Positions 20,805 to 33,607 of a stretch of DNA of 64,000 bases are shown here, piece after piece. The stretch is taken from positions 4,960,001-5,024,000 of the forward strand of contig NC_035170.2 in assembly GCF_001659605.2 (NCBI RefSeq), in the 5' to 3' direction. The notes below the pieces were generated by a model. The model saw only the letters and a program-made list of their open reading frames with translations, was not told the origin of the DNA and did not search any database. A program made the translations under genes and the position numbers. The DNA comes from Manihot esculenta. Lineage: Eukaryota; Streptophyta; Magnoliopsida; Malpighiales; Euphorbiaceae. The stretch's first letter is position 1, and every line of letters begins with the position of its first letter.

Positions 20805-23213
20805 TGTAACGACCCGAAAACCGGACCGCTACCGGCGCTAGGATTCAGGTCGGCTTAAGGCCGCCGGAACCCGTAGCAAGCCAAACATACATCCTGTGAA
20901 CCTGTTTAATCCCATACATGGTCAACAACATACATAGAAATTAAAAACTTTTCTTTCATTCAAACATTTCTTTGCCAAGCCTAGCCTGTACATGCACAAA
21001 CATAACATAAACCTCTCATTGGAGTCCTCATCAAATACTCCAATGGGGTAACATAACATAACATAGGCTTGGATAACATAGGCATCATAAAAACATTATA
21101 TCTCATACAAGACCATGTGTACAGGGAATACAACAGACTCTAGTCAAGCACATTATTAAACTTACATTACATTACATCTCATACTTTTACATTGTCAACA
21201 AACCATGTCCACAGCTAAGCTATTACATAAACTTCTCTTACTCTGCTGACTTCTCTATCTACTCTGCACCTGCAAGACTGGGGTTAGGGGAGAGGGGGTG
21301 AGCTAAAAAGCCCAGTGAGCAGAAACTAAAAACATTTGCTTTAATTCCACCATTTTTAGATATATTATTATTCATTTTATTATTATTATAATTCCTCCAT
21401 TTTTAGGTATATTATTATTATTCAACTTTTTCTTTCTTTTCTTATTCATGCTTTCATGAAATGCAACACATCACAGCTAATCACATAAAGGATGGTATTG
21501 TCACCATTAGTCCTCAATCATCTCCAAATGCCAGGGGCGTAGAATGGGCCTCACTGGTCTTTCTCTTACATAACATAACATTCTAAAATGCCAGGGGCGT
21601 AGAATGGGCCTCGCTGGTCTTTCTCTTACATAGTGCCAGTGGCGTAGAATGGGCCTCGCTGGTCTTTCATAACATATCATTATAACATAACATCAGAGGA
21701 CTATGGATCACCCAACAACTATCCACATCAACATCAATTTATGCAATGCAGCATATTCGTGAATTCTAATGCAAACATCCTGAAATATTGCATGGCATAA
21801 TGATGCATGGGCAATGCTTTATGATTCATTCATTTATTCATTTACTTTACTTTAAAACTTAAGGGGTTGTTCCACTCACCTGGTGACTGAAGCTTAACAA
21901 CGAACTCTGAACGACTATCTCACAACCGGGGGTCTCGGTTCCTCGGGTCTGAACCTACACAGGTGGACTCAAATGAGGCACCAAACAACAAGAACATAAC
22001 TCTAAACATACCCCCAAAAACCTCCTAAAAACACCTCAAAAACCTCCTAAAAACACCTCAAAATACTCCTAGGAAGCATGCAAGAAAAGGCTGGACAGGG
22101 CACTTTCGGCGGCACCTTCGGCGGCCGGAAGTCCCTCCAGAGCCGAAAGTCAGGCAGGTTCGGCGGCACCTTCGGCGGCCGAAACTCCCAGACAGAGACG
22201 AAACTCATGCATGTTCGGCGGCACCTTCGGCGGCCGAAAGTCTCGGACAGAGCCGAAACTCCAACTTTCGGGGGCAAGCTTCGGCAGCCTAAAGCTGCCT
22301 CTCAAGCCATGTTCGGCGGCCGAAACTCCCTTCGGCTGCCGAACCTGGTTTCTGCCAAAGGGCAGAAACTTTGGCTCCCTTAAGCATTTTCGCCTCCCAA
22401 CTCTCAAATTATGCATACAAGCTCCTAGGGGCCTCAAACAAACAAATACCCCAACTACAACGCTTCAAGCATACTCAAACATGCCACATTGTTCAAAAAT
22501 CACATAAAACCTAACATTTGCTTAAAAACTCATACAACCCTATACATGCCATTCTACCCCATAAAATCACTTAAAACTTACTTAAAACATGCATTGAGCT
22601 TAAGATCGGCTCTTACCTCTTGAAGATCGAGGGTTGAGGAGATCCAAACTTGGAGATGGGAGAAGTTCCAACTTTTGGTCTCCAAGCTCCAAAACTCGTT
22701 CTAAGCTCAAAGATCTTCAAAACCAAAGTTATAAACTTGTAAAGATCATGGAAAAAGGAAGGAAAAGCTCAAGATTGAGTAAAGATGGCGGAGAGCTCAC
22801 CTTGGCCGAAATGGGGAGAAAAACTCGCCCGTTTTCGGCTAAGGGACCCTTTTATAGTGGCTGGCCAGGCCACGTTCGGGGGCCGAATGTGCCTCCGCAT
22901 CCATGCAAATGTTCGGCGGCCGAACATGAGGTTCGGCGGCCGAACCTGCACTTTCCTCACTCAGGCTTTCGGGGGCCTAACGTGCCTCCAAAACGTATGC
23001 ATGTTCGGCGGCCGAACTTGACTTTCGGCGGCCGAACCTGGGTTTTCCTCCAAAGACTTCTCATGCAAAACTCATTTAATTTTCATACTTAAAACTATGA
23101 AATACTTTAAAACATTTTATGAAAACATGTTTCTACCCTACTAGAGGCTTCCGACATCCGAGATTCCACCGGACGGTAGGAATTCCGATACCGGAGTCTA
23201 GCCGGGTATTACA
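20805..23213 (-). repeat. Element 3, 5' LTR (2409 bp)
   Basis: Same length as 13071-15479, with 12 substitutions (10 transitions, 2 transversions by my count) and no indels. TATA box on the minus strand at about 22847-22858. GCC-palindrome clusters at 22097-22344 and 22877-23039; the latter lies directly upstream of the TATA box. Confidence 0.95.
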
Positions 23214-23218
23214 TCGAG

Positions 23219-24105
23219 TGTGATCCATCTGGGGCAGAGTCAGTCTGCCGGTTCAGTTCTGTGACAGTTGAGGGTAGATTCCTTCCACCCGAATTTGAGG
23301 TCTTAGATTTGACTGTCTGGACGTCAGTTTAGGGTTGGACTGGGTTTTTCTACTTGTGGTGCTATCTTGGTCTGCAGAGACGAGGTAGTCAAGTTCAGAG
23401 GACAGGATGGGTCAGAGGTAGTCTGTTGAGGGAACACAGTAGGGATGCCTAGAGGTTTGATGTCAGCCTGTCAGGTTCGTAGGGTGCGTAGGAGGGGTTG
23501 TCAGAGGGTTCTAGCTCTTGTTTGAGAGTTCTTAGATGTATTCCCAGGCGAGTTGTCAGGTTTACCATCTGTCAGGGAGTTAGAGTTTGGTATAGGAGTG
23601 GTGTCTGGACGCAGAACCATTTTTGTCCTTCCCTATAGGATGGCGCCTGCGTAGAGAGAGGTAGTAGTCAGAGTAGAGGTGAGACTTGGTAGACAGGGGT
23701 TTTATCCGACCTAGTACCTCACCCTGGATTGCTCCAGTGTCGTTGTGGGAAAAGCAGGATGGATCCTTGAGACCCTGTGTCAACTTCAGGCAGTTGAACA
23801 AGGTCACTACCAAGGGCAGGTATTCCCATGCAGGATGGATGATCTATTGGGACAGCTAGTAGGAGCTGGTTGTTTTCCAAGATAGACCTGAAATCCGGGT
23901 ACTACCTGTGAGAGTTAGCGTTAGTTTTGGGTTAGAAGTGAGAAGAAGCCAGTTAGTGAAGATGGAGAGAAAGAGTAAGGATCAGAGTAGCGCAGTGGAA
24001 GCGTGTCGAGTTTCAGGTGAAGGTTGGGTACTGCTAAGGTGTGTTTGGAGGACCCGGGAGTTTTACTCCAGCAGTGCCTGTGTCTCTCTTTCAGGAGAGA
24101 GATTT
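23219..24105 (+). pseudogene. Element 2 pol relic: protease to RT, then chromodomain tail
   Basis: Broken reading frames correspond to protease, the protease-RT linker (TTCCCAGGCGAGTTGTCAGG) and RT up to about the YHQLRI position, with many stops and shifts. Near 24050-24100 the sequence resumes with a match to the last codons of pol (the LQQYPHLF region of element 3, here CTCCAGCAGTGCC). RNase H, integrase and most of the chromodomain, some 800 codons in element 3, are missing. It cannot encode enzymes. Confidence 0.75.
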
Positions 24106-24180
24106 TTAGGTTTTGCTTGCTGGTTTGCTTGCTTGTTTATGTATGATTGATGCTATGATTTGTGATGCATGTTTGTTGTG

Positions 24181-24217
24181 GAACATTCGGGGACGAATGT
24201 TCTTAAGGGGGGAAGAA
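24181..24217 (+). other. Dyad and polypurine tract, element 2
   Basis: GAACATTCG (24181-24189) and CGAATGTTC (24194-24202) form a perfect 9-bp inverted repeat. The polypurine tract AAGGGGGGAAGAA follows at 24205-24217 against the 3' LTR. Both features survive although pol is dead. Confidence 0.85.
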
Positions 24218-26754
24218 TGTAATACCCGGCTAGATTCCGGCATCGGAATCCCTACCTTCCGGCGGAATCTCCGTTGGAATCAGGAATTCTGAAGATGCCA
24301 GAGGCTTCTAGAGGGGTAGAATGTGTTTTTCTAAAATATTTTTACTGATTTCATGGTTTTAAATGGAAAAGAATTGAGTTTTGAAAAGAAAAGACCAAGG
24401 AGGTAATTGCCAGGTTCGGCCGCCGAAAGTGAAGTTCGGCCTCCGAACATGGAAAGGCTTCGGGAGCGCCTTTGGCCTCCGAAAGTCTTGTTTGAACGAG
24501 CCAAGGTTCGGCCGCCGAAAGTGAAGTTCGGCCGCCGAACATGCATGAGTTTAGGGGGCACGTTAGGCTGCCGAAGGTCTTTGACCAGGCCACCTATAAT
24601 GAGCCTTCAGATCGGAAATGGGCGAGTTTTCTCCCCATTCTCGAGCTCAGGTGAGTTTTTGTCCTCCCTTGGCCGTTTTCATGTTTTTCTTCATCTCCTT
24701 CATGTTTTCATGAGTTCCATGGTTGTTTTGAAGAGTTTTCAAGCTTGGATCAAGGTTTGGAGAGCTTGAAGACTTTAAGAGTTTGGGTTCTCCACACCTC
24801 AAGCTTTGGGTCGCACCAACCCTCGATCTTCAAGAGGTAAGTGTAGATCTTTGCTTTCCTAGTGTCTTTTGAAGTTTTATGAAGGTTTTAATGGTAGAGT
24901 ATGGGTAGATATGTATGTTAGGATTTATGTGGGTTTTATGCCCAATGTATGTTATGTGATGCTCATGTATGTTTATATGATGTTATGTTGAATGTTTAGG
25001 CTAGGTTATGCAGGAGGGAGAGTGTATGCATGAGTGGGAAAGAGCAAGTGAGATTATGGGTTGTTTTGATGGTTTTGGCCTATGTGGATCATAAGCTATC
25101 TATGTATGTTTTGATGTTGTTTTTGGAGTTTAATCAAGCTATTAAGCTCCTTTGCGCGTGGTTAGGGGTTTATGCATGTTTTGGTTAGGTTGGGTGCTTG
25201 TTTTGGGGTGTTTGAAAGGTTTGGGAGGCTTGAATGCATGAGAAGCTGAGTTCTGCCCTTCTGGGAAGAACTCAGGTTCGGCCGCCGAAAGTGGCTTCGG
25301 CCGCCGAACCTGTCTTTGCATGCATGGTTTGGCCGCCTAACCTTGCCCCCGAAAGTTGAGTCTTGGCTTGAAAGCAGACTTTCGGCCGCCGAAGGGAGGA
25401 TTCGGCCGCCGAAAGTGCCTGACTTTCGTCTCTGGAGTGGGACTTTCGGCCGCCGAAGGTGCCGCCGAAAGTGCCCTGTCCAGCCTTTTCAAGGTTGTTT
25501 TCTATGCATGTTCATGTGATGTTCTAGGGGGTTTTTGGGCAGTTGCTTATGAGTTGTTAGAGTGTGTTTGGCATCTCATTCGAGTCCACCTGTGTAGGAT
25601 CGGACCCGAGGGATCGTGGAGGCCATCAGTATTAGCAGTTGCAGAGTCAGTCCAGCGTCTGCCAGAGGTGAGTAGAACTAACTATGCATGTTTTAAATTA
25701 ATGTTTAAAGGTAATGATTGTATGAGCATAATACACGCATCATGAATGCCATGTGATACTAGGTTGCTTTACATTAGAGACACGAATATGTTGCATTGCA
25801 TTATTTATTGTCAGTGGGGATTGGACCAAGGTGACATCAATAGCCCACGATCTGTCATGGCAGTGAAAGTCCTGTGTGAGTTCCTTCGGGAATCGGGCGC
25901 CGACAGAGGGAGTTTTGAGGTCATGTCTAATCCGAGATGTGAAATGTTTGTGCTGTGACACATATCATGAAAGCATGAAATGAATGAATGAACTGTTTTA
26001 TGATTTCTACTCACTGGGCTCTAGTAGCTCATCCCATTTCCCTTAACCCCAGTTTTGCAGGGCCAGAGCTAAGTTAAGCCCGAGTAAGTCAGAGTAAGCT
26101 ATGGGGAAAGAAGAGTGAAGCATGGGTTGCTGTGTTTTGATGTAATAGTATAGCTTAGTGTATGTATAGGAAGAAGCATGTATATGGTAAGTAGCTGGAT
26201 ATAAAGAGATGTATGTCTGTATGCTTGTATACTTGAGTAGTATAGTAGTGGACATGATGTATATAAAGGATACGATATGATAATGTATGGAAAGTTAGAG
26301 GATGAGAAGTATAGTATGTCATGTGCTGTTTAGAGTTGTGCTTGACCCTAGAGTTGGTTGATCCCTTGGTTTACATGATCTTAAGAAAATGTTTTGATGT
26401 TAAAAAGGTTAAAGGTTTTAATGATGTGAAATGTTTTAATGTTATGAGATTTGAATGGCCCGTGAGGGAAGAAAGGGTTCCAATCCCTTGACCCAAAGCG
26501 GACATAGTTTTAAAGCATGCTTGATGACCCATCTGGTATGAGGTTCTATGTTTTCATGCATAGGTCAAGCTGAGGTAAGGAAAGCAAGTTTAAAGGTTTT
26601 TCTGAGGCACAAGCTTAATTTTCAAGAAAAGTTTGATCATGTATGGGATTATACCAGAGGTTTGGCATGTCTAGTGGCTTGCTACGGGTCCCGACGGCCT
26701 TAAGCCGATCTGGATCCTAGCGCCGGTGGCGGTCCGGAGATGCGGGCTGTTACA
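24218..26754 (+). repeat. Element 2, 3' LTR (2537 bp)
   Basis: Carries the full version of the upstream palindrome block, including the 92-bp segment (24413-24504) that is missing from the 5' LTR. A second palindrome cluster is at 25274-25473. Ends GGGCTGTTACA before the target-site duplication TAGAA. Confidence 0.95.
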
Positions 26755-26759
26755 TAGAA

Positions 26760-28284
26760 TGCATGTTTAGCTCTTGGTTAGGTTTATGGGTTTTATTTGT
26801 GTTTTTGGACAATGTGAGTTGCTTGTGTGTTGTGGTTGGGGTTTTGATGGTTTGATGCCCCTAGGAACTTGTATGTTTACTTGTGTATGATTGAGGAATG
26901 TTGTAGAATAGGTTTATGCATGTTTGGATGAGTTAGGAGGCATAAATGCATAGGGGAGCTGAGTTTCTGCCATTCTGGGAGAAACCAGGTTCGGCAGCCG
27001 AAGGAACTTTCGGCCGCCGAACATGCTTGTGGAGGCAGCCTTCGGCTGCCGAAGCTTGCCCCCGAAAGGAGACTTTCGCCTCTGTCTGGGAGTTTCGGCC
27101 GCCGAAGGTGCCGCCGAACATGCCTGACTTTCGGCTCTGGAGGGACTTTCGGCCGCCGAACCTGCCGCCGAAAGTGCCCTGTCCTGCCCTTTCTTGCATG
27201 TTTTTCTATGATTATTCCTTGATGTTTTAGGGGGTTTTTGGGGAATAGTTTAGAGTTATGTTCACGTATGTTTGGTCCCTCATTTGAGTCCACTTGTGTA
27301 GGTTCGGACCCGAGGAACCGAGGACCCCCGCAGTGAGTCTGTTGCCCCAGTGTCTGGTCAGAGCTATCCAGAGGTGAGTGGAATAAACCTTTACGTTTAA
27401 AGTAAATAAATTTCAAAGTTTTGAGCATTGTTCATGCATCATGAATGCCATGTGATGAATTAGGTTGCTTGCATTAGAATTCACGAATATGTTGCATTGC
27501 ACATTTTGATGTTGATGTGGATGAATGTTGAATGATCCATAGCCCTCGCTCTATGATATGACGATATGATATGTACGGTACGGAAAGTAAGACCAGTGGG
27601 ACCCATTCTACGTTCGCTGGCACAATGTAAGGGAAAGACCAGGACCCATTCTACGTTCTGGCACAGTTGGACCATGTAGAGGGCTATTGATGACAAGTTC
27701 ATCCTTGATGTGATTAGCTGTGATGTGATGCATTCCATGTTATCATATGTTTTAAATGTTTTATTATTCTGCTCACTGGGCTCTAGTAGCTCATCCCTCT
27801 CCCCTTTTTCCCAGGATTGCAGGTACAGGGTAGACCAGGAAGTTTACAAGAGTAATAAAGTCATGACGTGTATGTAATAGTTAGCGTGGACATGATAGAT
27901 GTATTAATGTTATGTAAAAGTACAGTTTCAGTCATGTAATGATATTGAGGATTAGATATTGTGCTTGACATTGTGTATGAGATATCCCTTTTATTACATG
28001 ATAAAAAATGTTTTATTATGTTCATGAAAGCCAACTCATCTTATGATGTATCGCCCATTGGGGCATTGATGAGATCCCACAGAGGGATCATGATTATGAT
28101 TATGAGTATGTTCAGGTTGAGTTGGATGTATGAAAGAAAAGTTTTAAATTTTTATGTATGTTGTTGATCATGTATGGGATTATACAGGTTTACAGGTTTC
28201 ATGTTAGGCTTGCTACGGGTCCCGGCGGCCTTATGCCGACCTGGATCCTAGCGCCGGTAGCGGTCCGATTTTCGGGTCGTTACA
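26760..28284 (+). repeat. Element 1, 5' LTR, second part
   Basis: Continuation of the LTR interrupted at 9398; it ends GGGTCGTTACA. With the first part it totals 2096 bp against 2229 bp for the 3' LTR. The 133-bp difference is explained exactly by a missing 72-bp palindrome segment, one fewer 64-bp CCATTCTACG-containing repeat, and 3 extra bases. Confidence 0.95.
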
Positions 28285-28288
28285 GAAA

Positions 28289-28300
28289 TGGTATCAGAGC
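28289..28300 (+). other. Primer-binding site, element 1
   Basis: TGGTATCAGAGC four bases after the 5' LTR, complementary to initiator tRNA-Met. Confidence 0.9.
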
Positions 28301-28550
28301 CCTAGGTTCATAGGATCGGACCTAGAGTATCGGGCTCATAGATGTTCTAGAAGGTCAAGCACAATAGGAAGATCATGTCCACTAGGATAGGATGTGGAGT
28401 CCTGTCTTGTATGATGATGTGTAATGCCATGACTATATACATGTGCATTGATGCTATGATATGAATTATGTATATGTGATGAGGGTTCATGTGTGCCCAC
28501 ATGAACCATATGATGCTGATGTTGTGTATACTGTTTTTTCAGAAAACAGG

Positions 28551-30816
28551 ATGAGAGGAACCCGTCGATCGGCAAGATTGACTGGAGTGCCACCTGAGGA
28601 TGAGGGCACGAGCGCCCGTCCTCCTACATTGCCTAGGGCAATGTCATGTAGAGTAAACAGAGAAAGAGTGTCAAGGGACCCTAGAAGGTCTTTTGATGCT
28701 AGCAGAAGGGGGACAGATAGAGGAGGAAGTTCTTCAGATGTGAGGGAGGTTACGGAAGAGGATCAGAGGAGGGATGGGAACCTGGATGTGAGCATGGAGG
28801 AAGAAGGAACAAGGGAGTCTCAGGGAGGCATTCAGGCCTCGGGGTATGGTTTTCCACCCCATTATCCTCCCTTTCCACAGGGTTCAGGGTATCCGATTGG
28901 AGGCACATTGGATTACTCCAGCTTTAACCCCTACCCTACCTACATGCCTTATCCACCTTTCTATCCACCTTATACACAGTACCCAGCTTATCCACCCTCA
29001 CCCTTCTATCCAAACCCGGCAAACCCCACCTCGGGGAATGCTGCACCCCCACCTCCACCACCTACAGATCCAGCAGCCCCAGTTACTCAACCTTCTAGAC
29101 CTAGCTCAGCCGGTGGGAGCAAGGTAAAGATGACAGATTACCTTAAGCTGGATGCTCCCAAATACAAGTCAGGGGATGACCCCTTTGAATATTTGAGAGT
29201 AGTGAAGACAATAACTGATGAGCTAGGGGCGAGTGATAGCAGGGCCATTCAGATGGCAGGGTTCACTTTAAAGTGCAAGAAGGCACGGGAATGGTTCAAG
29301 TGCTATGTGGACCCGAGACTAGACGGTATGACATGGGAGGAATTTGCGAATGAGTTCGCTGGATGGGCTTTTCCAGACAGTTCCAGAGAACTGAAGATGA
29401 TTGAGTTTGAGCAACTGAGGCAGACAGAGCACATGAGCGTGGAGGAGTTCACAGATAAATTCTTGGAGCTATTGCCTTTTTCAGGGCAAGCTCTAGATTC
29501 AGATACAAAGAAAGCCAAGAGGTATGTTATGAAGCTGCATTCCAGGTACTCCTCGTTGATTCAGTCAGTTGAGAGGGAAAGTTTCCACACTGTGGTGGAT
29601 ATGGCTCGAAGAATGGAGGCAAGTGCTATAGTTGAGGGGTCAGTGAAGCAGTCAGTGACCCAGTCTTCAGGGGTTAAGACCCCAGGCAGAGGAGGGCCAG
29701 GTCTCTCTTCTCAGAGCTCAAGTAAGAAGAGGTGGGATAACACCACCAAGAAGCCGAAGAAGAATAAGTTTTGGAATAAGTTGAAATCCGATCTGGGATT
29801 TGGCGGTGGCTCGAGTTCAGGCTCAGATGGTACAGAATGCCAGAGATGTGGAAGGCCGCACAGGGGAGTGTGTCGAGCTGGGACTAATGCATGTTTCAGA
29901 TGCAGACAGGAGGGACACATGGCTCGGGAGTGTCCTAGAGCACCTTTTATGGGCCAGCCCCAGCAGACAGCTTCTGGTAGTGTGGCACAGCCAGCAGCTC
30001 CAGCCACAACTCAGGGCAGTGGCAGAGGTAGAGGGAGAGGGGCAGCCTCTTCTTCTGGTTCCCGAGGTGAAGGTCCATCAGCTCCAGCCAGGATCTTCGC
30101 CATGACTCAGCAGGAGGCTAACACATCCAACACCGTGGTGTCAGGTAATCTCGTCATTGGGTGTTCTGATGTGTATGCATTAATGGACCCGGGTGCATCT
30201 CATTCATTTATTGCTCCGAGAGCCGTTGAGAGGTTGGGTCTGATAGTCTCTGGGTTAGAGTGTCCCCTATGGGTCAGTGGACCCAAGTGTGACCCGTCAG
30301 TGGCAGTGTCAGTCTGCCAGTATAGTCCAGTTTTTGTTGAGGGAAGATGCCTCTCCGTCGACCTTGTGGTTCTAGATTTGACAGACTTTGACGTCATTCT
30401 AGGGATGGATTGGCTATCTACCCATGGTGCTACCTTGGACTGCAGGGACAAGGTAGTCAGGTTCAGAGATCAGAACGGGTCAGAGGTCGTCTTCAGAGGA
30501 GACAAGAGGGGTACACCTAGAGGTCTGATATCAGCTCTTCAGGCTCGTAGGTTGCTTAGGAAGGGATGTCAGGGGTACTTAGCTCATGTGAGAGAGCTAG
30601 ACAGTCAGGTCAGGGAGCCAGCCTCGGTGCCAGTTGTCAAAGAGTTTCAGGATGTCTTTCCAGACGAGCTTCCAGGTTTACCACCTGCTAGGGAGATAGA
30701 GTTCGAGATAGAGTTGGTGCCTGGAACTAGACCGATCTCTATCCCTCCCTACAGGATGGCCCCAGCCGAGTTGAAGGAATTGAAAGAGCAGTTGCAAGGG
30801 CTGGTAGAAAAGGGGC
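28551..30816 (+). pseudogene. Element 1 gag, protease and start of RT, ending in a frameshift
   Basis: The frame starts MRGTRRSARLTGVPPEDEG and is open for about 755 codons. It covers a Pro/Tyr-rich segment, a capsid-like core (AREWFKCYV...FAGWAFPDSSREL), a CQRCGRPHRGVC motif, a CCHC knuckle (CFRCRQEGHMAREC), protease with DPGAS and the start of RT. A 1-bp insertion in the run at 30811-30815 (AGGGG versus AGGG in element 3) shifts the frame, which then stops at 30935. Everything beyond continues in the +1 frame. Unlike element 3, gag here has no stop. Confidence 0.88.
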
Positions 30817-33531
30817 TTCATCCGACAGAGTACCTCACCTTGGGGTGCTCCGGTCTTGTTTGTGCGAAAGAAGGATGGATCTCTCAGACTTTGTATCGAC
30901 TACAGGCAGTTGAACAAAGTCACTACCAAAAATAGGTACCCTCTGCCAAGGATCGATGATCTATTCGACCAGCTAGCAGGAGCGGGTTGTTTCTCCAAAA
31001 TAGATCTAAGATCGGGGTACCATCAGCTGAGGATAAGGGATGAAGATGTGCCAAAGACAGCTTTCAGGACCAGATATGGGCATTTTGAGTTCCTTGTGAT
31101 GCCGTTCGGGTTAACCAACGCCCCTGCAGCATTCATGGATCTCATGAACAGAGTATTTAGTCAGTACCTGGATCACTTCGTTATTGTCTTCATAGATGAT
31201 ATCTTAGTGTATTCCAGGAACGCAGCAGAGCATGCCTATCATCTAAGGTTGGTTCTGCAGACTTTAAGGGAACATGGCTTGTATGCCAAGTTCTCTAAGT
31301 GTGAGTTCTGGCTGAGGAGCATTTCATTCTTGGGGCATGTGGTGTCGGAAAATGGTATAGAGGTAGACCCCAAGAAGACAGAAACTGTGGCTAACTGGCC
31401 TAGACCCACTTCAGTGACAGAGATTAGAAGTTTCTTGGGTTTGGCAGGTTACTACAGGAGGTTCGTTCAGGACTTCTCAAAGATTGCAGCTCCTCTGACC
31501 AGACTAACCAGGAAGAATCAGAAGTTTGTGTGGACCGACCAGTGCGAAGAGAGTTTTGAAGAGCTTAAGAAGAGGTTGACTTCAGCACCAGTGTTAGCTC
31601 TGCCATCTAGTGATGAGGACTTTACAATCTTTTGTGATGCGTCCCGTGTGGGACTGGGTTGTGTACTAATGCAAAATGAGAGGGTGATTGCTTATGCTTC
31701 TAGGCAGCTGAAGAAGCATGAGTTGAATTACCCCACACATGACCTGGAGATGGCAGCAGTAATCTTTGCACTCAAGATGTGGAGGCACTACCTCTATGGG
31801 GTTAAATGTGAGATCTTTACAGATCATAAAAGCCTGCAGTACATCCTGAGTCAAAGAGATTTGAATTTGAGACAGAGGAGATGGGTGGAGCTGTTGAGTG
31901 ACTATGATTGCAAGATTCAGTACCATCCGGGTAAGGCGAATGTTGTGGCAGATGCCTTAAGCCGGAAATCACTCGGCAGTTTATCCCACATATCGGCAGA
32001 GAGGAGGCCAGTGGTGAAGGAGTTCTACAAGCTCATTGAGGAGGGTCTACAGATGGAGTTGTCTGGTACAGGTGCCTTGGTGGCCCAGATGAGAGTGGCA
32101 CCCGTGTTTCTGGAGCAGGTGGCTCAGAAACAGCATGAGGACCCGGAGTTAGTAAAGATTGCCAGGACTGTTCAGTCAGGCAATGATAGTGAGTTCAGAT
32201 TCGACAGCAAGGGGATCCTCCGCTATGGGAGCAGACTATGTGTACCAGATGACATAGGGCTAAAAGGAGACATTATGAGAGAGGCTCATAATGCAAGATA
32301 CAACATTCACCCCGGAGCCACCAAGATGTATCAAGATCTAAAGAAGGTTTATTGGTGGCCAGCTATGAAGAAAGAAGTGGCACAGTTTGTGTCAGCCTGC
32401 GAAGTGTGTCAGAGGGTGAAGCTGGAACATCAGAAGCCGGCTGGAATGCTTAACCCGCTACCTATTCCAGAATGGAAATGGGAAAATATAGCTATGGACT
32501 TCGTAGTAGGGTTACCGGCGGCGTCCAACAGGTTGGACTCCATATGGGTGATTGTGGACAGACTCACTAAATCTGCTCACTTCATCCCTGTCAGGAGTGG
32601 CTATTCTGTGGACAAGTTGGGGCAGGTGTATGTCGATGAGATCGTCAGACTGCATGGGGTTCCTGTTTCGATAGTGTCAGATAGAGGGCCCCAGTTCACC
32701 TACAGGTTTTGGCGGAGTCTGCAGAGTGCCATGGGTACCAGGTTGGATTTCAGTACTGCCTTCCACCCACAGACGGACGGACAATCAGAAAGGACCATCC
32801 AGACCATAGAGGACATGCTCAGGATGTGTGTGCTGGACTTTGGCGGTTCTTGGAGGCAGCATCTACCTTTGGTGGAGTTTGCCTACAATAACAGCCATCA
32901 TGCTAGCATCGGGATGGCTCCATATGAAGCTCTATATGAAAGGAAGTGCAGATCACCTGTTTGCTGGGAAGAGGTTGGAGAAAAGGCATTGGCAGGGCCT
33001 GAGCTAGTTGAGATTACCAGCAGAGTAGTACCCATAATTAGAGAGAGAAGCAAGACTGCTGCAAACAGACAGAAGAGTTATGCAGACATCCGCAGAAGGC
33101 AGGTCGAGTTTCAGGAGGGGGATCTGGTGTTGCTCAAGGTGTCTCCTATGAAGGGAGTGGTTCGCTTCGGGAAGAAAGGTAAACTAGCCCCACGATACAT
33201 TGAACCCTTTGAAATCTTGCAAAAGATTGGGAATGTGTCGTACAAGCTGGATTTACCTGCTTTAATGGAAAGAATCCATCCGGTTTTCCATGTTTCAATG
33301 TTGAGGAAGTTTGTGTCAGATCCGAGCAAGGTTCTTAGTGAGCCTGATGTGGAGGTCCAAGAGGATCTCACCTATGTTGAGCAGCCAGTACGGATCATAG
33401 ACACCCAGATCAGAAAGCTAAGAAACAAGGAAATCCCGACTGTGAAAGTCCTGTGGAACCACCACAATTTAGAGGAATGCACTTGGGAGACACGGGAGTC
33501 TATGCTCCAGCAGTACCCTCATCTCTTTTGA
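30817..33531 (+). pseudogene. Element 1 RT, RNase H, integrase and chromodomain
   Basis: This is the continuation of pol after the frameshift, open for about 900 codons to the TGA at 33529-33531. It has RT with FIDDILVYS, RNase H ([26 protein letters not shown]), an integrase with its His/Cys finger (CEVC) and DD35E residues ([23 protein letters not shown]), and a C-terminal chromodomain ending QQYPHLF. All enzyme motifs look intact. The only visible disabling change in the element is the upstream 1-bp insertion. Confidence 0.9.
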
Positions 33532-33607
33532 GGTTAGATCTCTATGTGTTTATGTGCTATGTATGTATGTATGTTATGTTTTATGCCATGATATGTGCTA
33601 GTAGAGA

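Larger units (their letters stand above)
13071..23213 (-). mobile_element. Element 3: chromodomain Ty3/gypsy retrotransposon nested in element 2
   Basis: Full-length 10,143-bp element on the minus strand, with perfect target-site duplication TCGAG at 13066-13070 and 23214-23218. The two LTRs are both 2409 bp with no indels, and I count 12 substitutions between them (0.5%). At the often used plant LTR rate of 1.3e-8 per site per year that is roughly 0.2 million years. It has a primer-binding site, gag with two TAG stops, one intact pol frame through the chromodomain, and a polypurine tract. It is closely related to element 1, with pol proteins nearly identical along their length. Confidence 0.96.
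9399..26754 (+). mobile_element. Element 2: non-autonomous Ty3/gypsy element nested in element 1
   Basis: Starts TGTAATACCCGGCTAGATTC and ends GCGGGCTGTTACA, with target-site duplication TAGAA at 9394-9398 and 26755-26759. Excluding element 3 it is about 7.2 kb. It has complete LTRs, primer-binding site and polypurine tract. Gag lacks its capsid core. Pol is a frame-broken relic running from protease into RT and then jumping to the chromodomain tail. The element therefore depends on proteins from relatives for movement. Its LTRs differ at about 10 positions apart from one 92-bp indel, so it inserted recently despite the dead pol. Confidence 0.93.

Noticed and set aside
30811..30816. Programmed +1/-1 frameshift in element 1 pol
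   Set aside because: Element 3 reads through this point in one frame, so the extra base in element 1 is more likely a mutation than a programmed site.
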